Shown here: positions 52,163 through 60,755 of the stretch, piece by piece | Layout: each line of letters opens with the position of its first letter | Position numbering within the stretch: the first letter of the stretch is position 1 | Origin: Geotalea toluenoxydans JCM 15764 | GTDB lineage: Bacteria; Desulfobacterota; Desulfuromonadia; Geobacterales; Geobacteraceae | Length of the DNA: 64,000 nucleotides | NCBI RefSeq assembly: GCF_001311985.1 | Contig: NZ_BBCJ01000008.1 | Coordinates: forward strand, 91,552-155,551 | Reading direction: 5' to 3' | Notes under the pieces: model-generated | Databases searched by the model: none | What the model saw: the letters and a program-made list of their open reading frames with translations, nothing else | Told to the model about the DNA's origin: nothing | Translations under genes and position numbers: made by a program

Positions 52163-53760
52163 ATGATCAACAGGAGATTGGCGTCTGTAGCCGCTGCGGC
52201 TGGAATGGCAATGCTTTTGTCGTTCCCGATTTTTTCAACGGCGGCAAAGGGAAAACCCGCAGCAAAGGATGATGGCAGGGAAACCTGCTATGGCTGTCAC
52301 GACGAAGTAAAGGCCCTGAAAGAGGGTTCAAAGCATGCAAAACTCGCCTGCAGCACCTGCCACGATAAACTCAAGGAGCATCTGGACAACTCTGAAACCC
52401 GGCCGATAACCATCATTGACTCCGCACTCTGCGGCAAATGCCACAAAGATGAGTATGCCACATCCATGATGGTTGATTACGAAGCCCCCGCCCGCAAAGA
52501 AAAGGGTATCCCCGGCGGACGCTCTCCGGTTATGGACAAACTGCTCGCACCCTATGGCTTTACCATCGAACATAACGAACCCCGTGGCCACGCCTTCATG
52601 GTCACCGACCAGTTCGTCGTCGATCGATTCGCCGGTGGCCGGTTCCAGTATAAACAGCGCTGGGCCGGTGTTGATCAGGTCGGCAAAACCTGGGATATCC
52701 TGGAAGATAAAGGACCTGACTTCAAGATGGGCGAAACGGGCAAGGCAGGCAATCCAACCTGCATCCAGTGCAAGACGTCAGATCACATCCTGAAATGGAA
52801 GTTCCTTGGAGACAAGGACCCGAAAGCCAAATGGGATCGCACTTCCGACATCATCGCCGTGGCCAAGGATACCCACAACCCGGTAGGTTGCATCCACTGT
52901 CATGATCCCCACGGCGCACAACCGCGCATTGTTCGCGATGAGCTGATCAACCAGATCGACAAAGGTTCGACCATGTTCGCCAGAAACGGCGCTACCGACC
53001 TGAAAGTGATCTCTTTCCGGGACGGCTTCCGCAAAATCGGCGTCATGAAGAAGTCGGACTCCCGTATGATGTGCGCCCAGTGCCATGTGGAATATGCCTG
53101 CGGCAAGGGTTTCGAGTTCGACAGCGGCAAAGGGGTCGGCTATGAGGACCAGCGCACCAACCACATGCCTCTGAAGCAAGTAAGGGAGTTGCTCGACCAT
53201 TACCGGAAGCTCAACTTCTACGACTTCAAACATGCGGTGACCGGAGCCCGCCTGGTCAAGCTTCAGCACCCGGAGGCGGAAACCTATGCCGGCAGCGTCC
53301 ATGAAAAGGCCGGCGTCACCTGCGCCGACTGCCATATGCCGGTGATGAAGAACAAGCAGGGCAAAAGCTATAAATCCCACATGATGGTCCGTCCCCGCAG
53401 CCACGTCAAGGAATCGTGCCAGGCTGCCACCCGAAATGGAACGCCGAGCAGCAGCTCTACCAGATCGATGCCATAAAAAACTATATCAGCGGCAAGATGC
53501 GCAAGTCAGAATACTGGCTCGGTGAGCTGATCGATACCTATGCCGCTGCAAAGCGTTTCGGGGTCGATGAGGCAACGCTGGCCAAAGCACGGGAAAAACA
53601 TGAAGAAGCCCATGTGCTGTGGGAATGGTGGACAGCAGAAAACAGCGACGGCTTCCATAACCCCGATCTGGCCCGTGACAGCCTGGCGGCCTCGATTACC
53701 GCCTCCAAGGAAGGGGTAGCGCTGCTGAACAAGGCGCTGGAGGAACGGGGCAAGAAGTAG
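52163..53760 (+). CDS. Octahaem cytochrome c nitrite reductase (frameshifted)
   Basis: About 532 residues with a signal peptide ([19 protein letters not shown]). Eight haem motifs are visible: CYGCH (42), CSTCH (63), CGKCH (90), CIQCK (200), CIHCH (243), CAQCH (304), CADCH (387) and CQACH (419). The fourth is CxxCK, the lysine-ligated catalytic haem of nitrite reductases. Pentahaem NrfA lacks the first three, so this is the octahaem ONR type. After haem 6 comes EYACGKG: the Tyr-x-Cys pair (311/313) matches the cross-linked Tyr-Cys of the Thioalkalivibrio enzyme. One T is lost within the last motif (near 53421). It reduces nitrite to ammonia in the periplasm. Confidence 0.93.
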
Positions 53761-53770
53761 CTGACAAGAA

Positions 53771-53806
53771 AAAGGGCGGCGGTGGATTGGTGCCGCCCTT
53801 TTTTTC
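53771..53806 (+). terminator. Intrinsic terminator of the nitrite reductase gene
   Basis: AAAGGGCGGC / GCCGCCCTTT stem with an 11-base loop followed by seven T. It starts 11 bases after the stop codon. The A-run on the other side may also serve the opposing zinc-ribbon operon. Confidence 0.9.
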
Positions 53807-53828
53807 TTTTTGGCCTGTAAAAGCCAAT

Positions 53829-54014
53829 TCAGGAAAGATTATCCTCGTCCCCCGACACATGGGGGAAAATCTCGTGGTGCATCTCATGATGACTTTCGAG
53901 GATTTTCCCGCAGCTGGCACAAAGATATTTCTCCCCCTTGGTGGTATATTCACTGCGTTCACAATCGGCACACCAGATTCTTACCTCGCATTGGTTCTGA
54001 ATGTTCTCACTCAT
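53829..54014 (-). CDS. Small zinc-ribbon protein
   Basis: A 61-residue protein with two CxxC knuckles (WCADC and LCASC), 15 residues apart, and a His-rich stretch (SHHEMHHEIFPH) near the C-terminus. The layout suits a zinc- or iron-binding ribbon. Its ATG overlaps the stop of the PAS gene (ATGA), so it is made with that protein. It may be a partner or metal sensor for the PAS protein; no function is established. Confidence 0.72.
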   Translation of the reverse strand: MSENIQNQCEVRIWCADCERSEYTTKGEKYLCASCGKILESHHEMHHEIFPHVSGDEDNLS

Positions 54015-55201
54015 GAAGCTCCTTTCCGGTCTCCTGTGCACAAAATGACTGAAAAATCCTTTTTATCCCCATGCACATCAGCGGACCTTGCATTTAGGTC
54101 ACGGGCTATTGCCGCGGCGCCTATGATAGCCCCTGAACTATCGATAATCGGTGACAATCGAAGTGAAATACTCAGACGGGATTGGTCTTTCTTCACCCGC
54201 ACCGTATTGAATGGAGGAACCCGCTCGCCCTTGCGGATCTTTTCCAGGATCCGGGGAATCTCATCCGCCCGCTCGGCCGGAGCCAGTATTGATATGGGTC
54301 TGCCGATGATTTCGCCGGCAGTGTAACCATACATGGCTTCCGCACCGTAATTCCAACTTGTGATGATACCCTCCAGAGTCTTGCCGATGATGGCATCATC
54401 CGACGAGCCGACGATCGCAGCCAAAAAAGCATGATCCTCTTCCATTTTCTTTCTTTCGGATATGTCCTCAGCTATGGCTACATAATTGATCACATTACCT
54501 TCAAGGTCTTTTACCGGTGACACGTATACCGATTCCCAATAAATTGCCCCGCTCTTTTTCGTCGCCATCCGCTGACCACGCCACTCTTCACCCCTGGATA
54601 TGGTTTTCCACACCTGGCTGTACAGATCGAGGGGCATCTTGCTGGAATCGAGGAAATCCGGTCTTTGGTCTTTAACCTCAGACTGGGTCCAACCCGTTAC
54701 CTCGGAAAACTTGGGGTTGGTATACTGCACCCTACCCTCCGCATCGGTGATTATGGTCATGACGGGACTGAAGCTGACCGCCCGGAAGAGCAGTCTCAGT
54801 TCCTGCTCGGCCAATCTTTGTGCCGAGACATCGTGCAGAGTGATCAGCCATGCAGGTTTTTCCTCCCACTGGGTCCGGGAAACAGCCATCTCTACATTCA
54901 GGAAATTTCCATCAGGCAGCTTTATGGTCAGCTCTTTCGACTCATCCGGCGTAATGGGGAAACGGAAGGGCAAACCTATGAGTTCGTTAGCCTGACGTCG
55001 AAAAATCATAAGAGCAGCATCATTCACATGGCGGATCATCCCCTCGTCATCGGCAATAACGATACCCTCCACACACTTGGCGATAATATTCACCAGCCTG
55101 TTCCGGCAGTATTCCAGTTCCTCAGCTCTCTGTTCAAGCAGCTTTTTAGTTTCGTCTTGCATCATAGATGTTGTCCCTGAGCGAACTCCTTCTTTAAACA
55201 T
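54011..55201 (-). CDS. Triple-PAS protein without an output domain
   Basis: About 396 residues: a short N-terminal coil (LLEQRAEELEYCRNRL) then three PAS domains at about 30-140 (IVIADDEGMIRHVNDAAL), 145-265 (TIITDAEGRVQYTNPKFSEVTGW, with a PAC ending YVAIAEDISERKKME) and 270-390 (DDAIIGKTLEGIITSWNYGAEAMYGY). No kinase, GGDEF, EAL or HTH follows; the gene ends 20 residues after the third PAS. ATG overlaps the stop of the ferritin-like gene (TGATG). It may sense a ligand or redox state and signal through protein contact. A lost C-terminus through sequencing error seems unlikely because the next start is coupled. Confidence 0.82.
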   Translation of the reverse strand: MFKEGVRSGTTSMMQDETKKLLEQRAEELEYCRNRLVNIIAKCVEGIVIADDEGMIRHVNDAALMIFRRQANELIGLPFRFPITPDESKELTIKLPDGNFLNVEMAVSRTQWEEKPAWLITLHDVSAQRLAEQELRLLFRAVSFSPVMTIITDAEGRVQYTNPKFSEVTGWTQSEVKDQRPDFLDSSKMPLDLYSQVWKTISRGEEWRGQRMATKKSGAIYWESVYVSPVKDLEGNVINYVAIAEDISERKKMEEDHAFLAAIVGSSDDAIIGKTLEGIITSWNYGAEAMYGYTAGEIIGRPISILAPAERADEIPRILEKIRKGERVPPFNTVRVKKDQSRLSISLRLSPIIDSSGAIIGAAAIARDLNARSADVHGDKKDFSVILCTGDRKGAS

Positions 55202-55647
55202 CAAAGGGGATGGCGAGTGTTGGTGAGGATATCCTGTATATACGACAAATGTCTCTCCTCTTGAGCCAGATTGCTCCTGACGATGTTCAACACATGGGAT
55301 GGCAAATTAAAGTCAGCCGCCTCTTGATATTTCTTGTTGGTCAGCTTTTCATTGGTCTCCATTGCATCCAAAGCCCCTTTGGTGCTGGTGATGCTCTTCA
55401 GCGCCGTGAATCCGCCGAGCAGGTAACCCTTGAAATCAGGTGAAGGTTTTGCCGGTTCTCCGCCAAATTCCCTGACTACTGCCGCAAGGCTGGTTACATG
55501 ATTCTTGTGGTCGTCCTGGAAATCCAGAAGCTTCCGGCGAATATCGTCGTACTTGATGTGTTTTATTGCCTGTCCGTATGCTTCAACAGCATTCACATCG
55601 AGCTTTATCAGATCGTTAAGCCGTTCTATAAGCTCTGCCCTTTCCAT
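55201..55647 (-). CDS. DUF2383 ferritin-like protein
   Basis: A 148-residue all-helical protein, start MERAELIERLNDLIKLD behind GGAGG. The DUF2383 pattern is present: AVEAYGQAIKHI, DFQDDHKNHVTSLAAVVREFGGEP and LAQEERHLSYIQDIL. Glu and His residues at bundle-facing positions (VEAY, DDHKNH, QEERH) suggest a di-iron site. It is first in a coupled three-gene operon with the PAS and zinc-ribbon genes. A role in iron or oxidative/nitrosative stress is inferred from family and neighbours. Confidence 0.85.
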   Translation of the reverse strand: MERAELIERLNDLIKLDVNAVEAYGQAIKHIKYDDIRRKLLDFQDDHKNHVTSLAAVVREFGGEPAKPSPDFKGYLLGGFTALKSITSTKGALDAMETNEKLTNKKYQEAADFNLPSHVLNIVRSNLAQEERHLSYIQDILTNTRHPL

Positions 55648-55806
55648 AGATCCTCCTTTGCAGGCACCAAGTTGGAATACGTTAATTTTAACCCTGATCC
55701 TGATTAAGGCAAACACACCTCTGAAAGTGGTGCCTTTTGTAGCTCCGTCCCTTTTAATACTTCTTTTTTAAGTTAAAATAAATTCATTATTAATGGGAGG
55801 TCCATA

Positions 55807-57191
55807 ATGTCCGACGTGAAGGGGAAAGGGATGCCAATGGTCAGATCAGGCACAGGTACAGATGGCCGCGTCATGGTGGAAGAGATACTCGCGCGGTATG
55901 CGGATCGCATGTGCACAAAAATGGGCATCAGCCGGCGAAGTTTTCTTTCCACGGCATCAGGCATGGCAGCGGCTTTTCTAGCCATTAATGCCGTTCATGG
56001 CCCACTGTTCATGGTTGACCCGGCAGAGGCCGCCGATCCGGGGGCTGCCGCCGAAGCTGGTCGGCGATTGCGGAAACAGTTCATCTTCGATGTCCAGACC
56101 CATTACGTCGGTGACAAATACTCCGAAAAGAGAATTCTTTCTTTACGAAGCGAGGCGAAAAAGTGGAACCCGCAGCTTCGTGGAGAAAACGCAACCTTGG
56201 ACAGCATCCGTTTCGGACCTTACATTAAAGAGGTCTTTCTGGAGAGCGATACGACCATGGCCCTTCTCTCCAGCGCGCCGGCTGATGATCCGGGACGTTG
56301 GTTCCTCCACAACCAGGAAGTGATCAAGGCCAGGGACAAGATCAATTCCTTTGCCGGTTCGCGGAGGATGTTCGCACATGCCATATTCACTCCCGGACGA
56401 CGCGGCTGGCTTGACGGGCTTGACACAGCAGCGGAGAGGAAGCCGGACTCATGGAAAGGCTACACCGTCGGCACCCCATTCGGCCTGTCCAAATGGCCCT
56501 GGAGGATGGATGACGAGAAGGTCGTCTACCCAGGTTACCAACGGATGGTTAAATCGGGGATCGCTACAATATGTATCCACAAGGGACTGCTGCCTGCCGG
56601 ACACCAAATCCTGATGCGTCCCAACTGGCGTTATGGCGCCACTGACGATATTCCGAAGGCGGCAAGAGATTGGCCACAACTCACCTTCGTCATTTACCAT
56701 TCGGCCTATCGCTCCGGGTCCCCTCCAACCAGAAAAGACATCGATACGTTCGAACGGAGCGGCTATATTCCGTGGGTCAGCGATCTGGCCAGAATGCCCA
56801 GGAAACACGGGATCGGCAACCTGTACGCTGAGCTGGGTTCTGTGTTTGCGCTGACGGCAGTCAGCAACCCCCGCTACTGTGCAGGAATCCTGGGCACGCT
56901 TATTAAAGGATTCGGCCATGAGCGTGTTCTGTGGGGTACGGATTCCATTTGGTATGGTTCTCCCCAATGGCAAATAGAGGCCTTTCGGCGGATGGAGATT
57001 CCTGAAGACCTGCAAAGGAAATTCGGTTTTGAGCCGCTGGGCCCCGCCGACGGTGTGGTAAAACGGGCAATTCTCGGCGGCAACGCCGCTCGCCTCTATG
57101 GGATAAAAACCCCAATGGCAAGTACTGCATGGATCGGATCAGCGATCTCAAGTCAAAACAGGAAGAGACTTGGAGGAAGGCACCGGCTTAG
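55807..57191 (+). CDS. Tat-exported amidohydrolase (amidohydrolase_2 family; frameshifted near C-terminus)
   Basis: About 461 residues. Twin-arginine signal SRRSFLSTASGMAAAFLAINAV begins near residue 42, after a long cytoplasmic lead. The metallo-hydrolase fold shows IFDVQTHYVG (usual HxH position replaced by QTH), ICIHKGL, VIYHSAY and the late Asp in VLWGTDSIWYG. Near 57112 a run of five A should be six. The repaired end is YGIKNPNGKYCMDRISDL and it stops at 57189. Folded or metal-loaded export to the periplasm is implied. The nearest families are decarboxylases and lactone hydrolases; substrate unknown. ATG follows GGGAGG. Confidence 0.82.
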
Positions 57192-57229
57192 CAAGAACTG
57201 TAAAATCAAAGGTGGGAGATGAATAGGGA

Positions 57230-57829
57230 TCAGGCAGGTTTGGTCTGGGCCAGGAATGCTACAATGCCATTCAGGGTCATTTCTACGGCAATGGTAGTAA
57301 GGATCATCCCCATTAGGCGTTCTATGGCGATTATCCCCCTTTCACCAAGCAGGCGCTCAAGCTCCGTGCACATGATGAGGATCGAGCCGGTGACAACCCA
57401 GGCGAAAAGTAACGCCAGAAGCCACTCCTTCCAGCGGTGGGGTTCCCTGCTCATGATCAGGGTCACGGTAATGAGCGCCGAGGGTCCGGACACGTAAGGT
57501 ATTGCCAGGGGTACGATCAGCGGCTCATTGCCAACTACATTTTCCATGAATTCGTCTTTGGAGGGAAATATCATCTTGATGGCGATGAGGAGCAGGATGA
57601 TGCCACCTGCTATGGTCAATGACGGACCGGAGATGCTGAGCAGCTTAAGGATCTTTGTTCCCTGGAACATGAACAGGATCATTAATGCCAGGGCGATCAG
57701 CAGTTCTCTCAGGATTACCTTCTTTTTCCGATGTTCGGGGACATTCTTAAGGGCCGAGATAAAGAACGGGATGCCTCCCAGAGGATCCATTACCAGGAGC
57801 AGGAGTATGACAGCGGCATAAAAGGTCAT
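57230..57829 (-). CDS. MarC family integral membrane protein
   Basis: A 199-residue protein with six predicted membrane helices. MarC features: VMDPLGGIPFFISALKNVP, GGIILLLIAIKMIFP, VPLAIPYVSGPSALITVTLIMS and RLMGMILTTIAVEMTLNGI. ATG follows GGAGG at 6 bases. No drug-resistance role is proven for the family. Its promoter region holds a tandem palindromic operator. It converges on the amidohydrolase, with about 38 bases between the stops. Confidence 0.9.
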   Translation of the reverse strand: MTFYAAVILLLLVMDPLGGIPFFISALKNVPEHRKKKVILRELLIALALMILFMFQGTKILKLLSISGPSLTIAGGIILLLIAIKMIFPSKDEFMENVVGNEPLIVPLAIPYVSGPSALITVTLIMSREPHRWKEWLLALLFAWVVTGSILIMCTELERLLGERGIIAIERLMGMILTTIAVEMTLNGIVAFLAQTKPA

Positions 57830-57920
57830 GCATACCTCCGGGCAGAACGCCCAAAAAGCACCCTTTCCGGATGCGAAACTATTTAGTTGGCCACTCGGAA
57901 ACTCCGATGAGACACTAACA

Positions 57921-57982
57921 GTTTCCGATTGGAAACCGTTTCCGGACGGAAACTATTAAACAACATGGGACAGGAATGTCAA
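57921..57982 (-). promoter_or_regulatory. marC promoter with tandem palindromic operator
   Basis: Minus-strand TTGACA (57982-57977), 16 bases, then TTTAAT (57960-57955). Immediately downstream lie two 16-bp palindromes, GTTTCCGGACGGAAAC (57938-57953) and GTTTCCGATTGGAAAC (57921-57936), separated by one base and so spaced 17 bp centre to centre. This places a dimeric repressor pair over the transcription start, in the manner of TetR-type control. No regulator gene is adjacent. Confidence 0.7.
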
Positions 57983-58063
57983 CCGCCAAGGGGCAAGGAA
58001 GGAACAACTGCAGGGGAAAAACGTAAAAAATTTTCTTGGGTTAGCTTTTTTTTACTTCCGGGA

Positions 58064-58160
58064 TATAATTGTTAACGACAATTAATTGGCCAGCTGAACG
58101 ATTCCTATAAATGCCCCGTGAGAAAGCATTTGGCCACATACTAGATGCGGCCGCATCTCT
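58064..58160 (+). promoter_or_regulatory. OmpA-lipoprotein upstream region: -10 box, inverted repeat and leader palindrome
   Basis: A TATAAT box at 58064-58069 merges into the inverted repeat AATTGT-TAACG-ACAATT (58067-58083). No strong -35 is seen. The implied leader is about 225 bases and contains a perfect 16-bp palindrome, AGATGCGGCCGCATCT, near 58143-58158. Apart from this and the marC operator, I see nothing else in the 470-base gap 57830-58299. Confidence 0.4.
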
Positions 58161-58299
58161 TCTGCAGCAGCTTTTCCTGTTGCAACAAGACCTACGTATA
58201 ACTAAGTGCAGTCATAACTCCGTTTGAACACCATGAACGATTGCCAGTCTCCCTTTGTGTCCATGGCAATCGAAACCAAAACCATCAAAGGAGGTAGCC

Positions 58300-59349
58300 A
58301 TGCGCATGATCAGAACCGGAAGTACGCTGTTGATTGCTCTAATGGTTTCAGGCTGTGTTTCCATGTCGAAGTACAATGAAAAGGTCCAGGAAGTGGCAAT
58401 GCTCAGGGGAGATATTCCCACCCTTGAGGCAAATTTGACCAAGTCGGAGGCTGCAGGCAAGGCCCTGCAAGGGGAGTTGCAGAAAAACAGGGAAAATCTG
58501 GCAAGGCTGGAGCAGGAGCATGAAAATCTGAAAGCAGAGTATGTGGCCCTGACTGCGGAGAAAGAAAATGCCAACTTGGCGATGGGCGACAGGAGGCATG
58601 AATTTTCCAGCGATATGGAGGCGCTCACAGCCAGGTTGAATGAGTCTGAGACAAGGGTCAAAGAGCTCACCACATTACTCCTGGCCCAGGAAGAAGCGGC
58701 GAAAAAGGTTCCCGAACTGCAGGCTGCGGTGGCAGACCGCGAAGAAAGAATCAGTAATCTCAATGCCACCCTCCGCTCACTGAAAAGCAATCTTATCCAG
58801 ATCAGGACGGATGTGGTTCAGCTGGCGAAGAAGAGGTCGGGCAGCGAAGAAAAGGAAAATGCCTACGCTGCATTCCGCAGGGACTTCAGCGATCAGATCG
58901 GCAAAGGAGAAATCCTGGTAACCGAATATCCCGACAAACTGATCGTTACCATGCCCGAGCAGGTGCTTTTCAGGTCGGGAAGCGCCACCATCAACAAGGG
59001 GGGCAAAAAGGCACTGGAGCGGGTGGCGAGTATTCTGAAAAAGGTTAAAAACAATCGCATCCGTATTGAAGGCCACACGGACAGTACTCCCATAAAAAGT
59101 AAACACCGGTATGCCAGCAACTGGGATCTATCCGCAGCCCGAGCTGCCAGCGTTGTCAGGCATTTGCAGAAAAAAGGCGCGGTAAACCCTGAATTTTTGA
59201 CTCTGGCTGGGTACGGCCCCTATGCTCCGGCGGCTGCCAACAATACCAGCAGGGGGAGAAGTCTGAACCGCCGCATTGAAATTGCCCTTATCCCCATGGA
59301 TACAACCGTCACCGCCGAAACAAACAAGGAAAAGCTGGCCCTGCGGTAG
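58300..59349 (+). CDS. OmpA-like peptidoglycan-associated lipoprotein with coiled coil
   Basis: A 349-residue protein; ATG at 58300 has AGGAGG upstream. Lipobox LMVSGC. Residues about 25-190 form a long coiled coil (EANLTKSEAAGKALQGELQKNRENLARLEQEHENL). The OmpA C-terminal domain covers about 215-335: VLFRSGSATINKGGKKALERVA, RIRIEGHTDSTPIKS, and the peptidoglycan contact NWDLSAARAASVVRHL. It would anchor the outer membrane to the wall with a long spacer. Frame intact; monocistronic, ending at a terminator. Confidence 0.9.
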   Translation: MRMIRTGSTLLIALMVSGCVSMSKYNEKVQEVAMLRGDIPTLEANLTKSEAAGKALQGELQKNRENLARLEQEHENLKAEYVALTAEKENANLAMGDRRHEFSSDMEALTARLNESETRVKELTTLLLAQEEAAKKVPELQAAVADREERISNLNATLRSLKSNLIQIRTDVVQLAKKRSGSEEKENAYAAFRRDFSDQIGKGEILVTEYPDKLIVTMPEQVLFRSGSATINKGGKKALERVASILKKVKNNRIRIEGHTDSTPIKSKHRYASNWDLSAARAASVVRHLQKKGAVNPEFLTLAGYGPYAPAAANNTSRGRSLNRRIEIALIPMDTTVTAETNKEKLALR

Positions 59350-59360
59350 CGTCAGGTCAC

Positions 59361-59393
59361 AAAAAGGGCTGCTTCCAATGGATGCAGCCCTTT
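59361..59393. terminator. Bidirectional terminator between OmpA-like and kinase genes
   Basis: AAAGGGCTGC / GCAGCCCTTT stem with an 11-base loop, A-run before and A-run after. It separates two convergent genes. Confidence 0.75.
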
Positions 59394-59427
59394 CAAAAAA
59401 TAATCGGAAAGTACCCTGTCAGTTTTC

Positions 59428-60567
59428 CTACTCAAGCGTGAAATAGAAAGTAGCTCCGGTTCCCACGCTTCCTTCCGCCCAAATACGGCCGCCATGACTG
59501 TTTATGATGCGTTTGACCGTCGCAAGCCCGATGCCGAAACCCTGGTATGTCCTGGCATTGGCCAGGCGTTGAAATGGAGTGAAAATCTTATCGCTCTGGG
59601 CCATCTCGAAGCCGACCCCGTTGTCGCATATGAAGTAGGCAACCTTGCCGTTACTCTCGGTAACGCCGAAGATGATCAAAGCGTCATCCTTTTGGGCACT
59701 GTATTTCCAGGCATTACCGATGAGATTTTCCAGCGCCACCCTGAGCAGGTCCGCGTCACCGTCGACCACTACCCCATCGGCAATATGAAAATTGACGCTG
59801 CGTCCAGGCTCCGTCAATTTTAGTTCCAGGGCAACCGTCGTCACCAGGTCGCTGAGGGAGACCCGTTCCCTTTTGACCTCCTTTTTTGTCAGCATCGACA
59901 GCTCGAGGATGGTGTCGATCAGCTTGTTCATCCGCTCGGCACCGGCATAAATCTCCTGCAGGTAATCCCTGCACGGCCGGTAGCTCATTTCGCTGCATTG
60001 TTCGAGGACCATCTCGGTATATCCCATGATCCTGGTCAGCGGTTTGCGCAGATCATGTGAAACCGTGTAGCTGAAGGCCTCCAGTTCACGGTTGGCTGCT
60101 TCCAGTTCAGCGGCGTGGGCAGCAACATTTCCATGAAGCAGTTCAATCTCGGCCGAGGTCGTCTTGCGGTGGGAGATGTCCTCCTGGACCGTCACCCAAT
60201 AGGATTTTCCGGAAGTATCCATTGCCGTGATGCGTGCATGGGTCTGAAGCTTCGTGCCGTCCTTCCGGCGATTGGGGAGCTCTCCACTCCACTCACCCAC
60301 CGTTCTGAGGGATCCGGAAATATCCCTGAAGATTCTTCCGTTTTCTTCATCTGAACAGTCGTTGAGAACGGTGATATGTTGCCCTTGCAGGTCAGCGGAA
60401 TTGTAACCGAACATTTTATTAAAAGCCGGGTTGGTCAGGACAATAAAGCCGTTTTCGTCACAGACGCTCACCCCCTCCGCCATCTTTTCAAGCACCAGGG
60501 AGTGCATCATCAGGGTGCTGAGGGTCTTCTCGTCAACATCAAGTGTTTTTATATCTAGTTGCAGCAT
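59428..60567 (-). CDS. PAS sensor histidine kinase
   Basis: About 379 residues, soluble. A PAS/PAC domain covers about 25-140 (GVSVCDENGFIVLTNPAFNKMFGYN, YWVTVQEDISHRK). HisKA H-box EAFSYTVSHDLRKPLTRIMGY; HATPase N-box VALENLIGNAWKYSA, G1 CDNGVGFEM and G2 GFGIGLATVKRII. The H-box and coupled coil resemble phytochrome-type kinases. ATG at 60567 with GGGA nearby is chosen; an upstream TTG is possible. No response regulator is adjacent, so the partner is unknown. Confidence 0.88.
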   Translation of the reverse strand: MLQLDIKTLDVDEKTLSTLMMHSLVLEKMAEGVSVCDENGFIVLTNPAFNKMFGYNSADLQGQHITVLNDCSDEENGRIFRDISGSLRTVGEWSGELPNRRKDGTKLQTHARITAMDTSGKSYWVTVQEDISHRKTTSAEIELLHGNVAAHAAELEAANRELEAFSYTVSHDLRKPLTRIMGYTEMVLEQCSEMSYRPCRDYLQEIYAGAERMNKLIDTILELSMLTKKEVKRERVSLSDLVTTVALELKLTEPGRSVNFHIADGVVVDGDADLLRVALENLIGNAWKYSAQKDDALIIFGVTESNGKVAYFICDNGVGFEMAQSDKIFTPFQRLANARTYQGFGIGLATVKRIINSHGGRIWAEGSVGTGATFYFTLE

Positions 60568-60755
60568 GAAGGTCCCGTTGGGCTGTAAGGTTGTGGCCGT
60601 CCTCAAGCTCTTGCCAGTTATGATTCAAATCCGTCTTTTCGCGGCATGGGGCATAGTAGTTAGCGAGTATAAGCAATAAAAGTACCACATTAAGATGGGA
60701 AGTTGGCACAGGTTTTAATATATCTGGGGAAAAAACATGTTATTTACGACGTTAA

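Noticed and set aside
58143..58158. NotI-containing palindrome considered as cloning-vector sequence
   Set aside because: The flanking DNA is continuous with normal intergenic sequence and no vector features are present.
60700..60725. TGGCAC followed by AGGTTTTAA on the plus strand, resembling a -24/-12 promoter
   Set aside because: The -12 element lacks GC (TTAA), and no plus-strand gene lies downstream.
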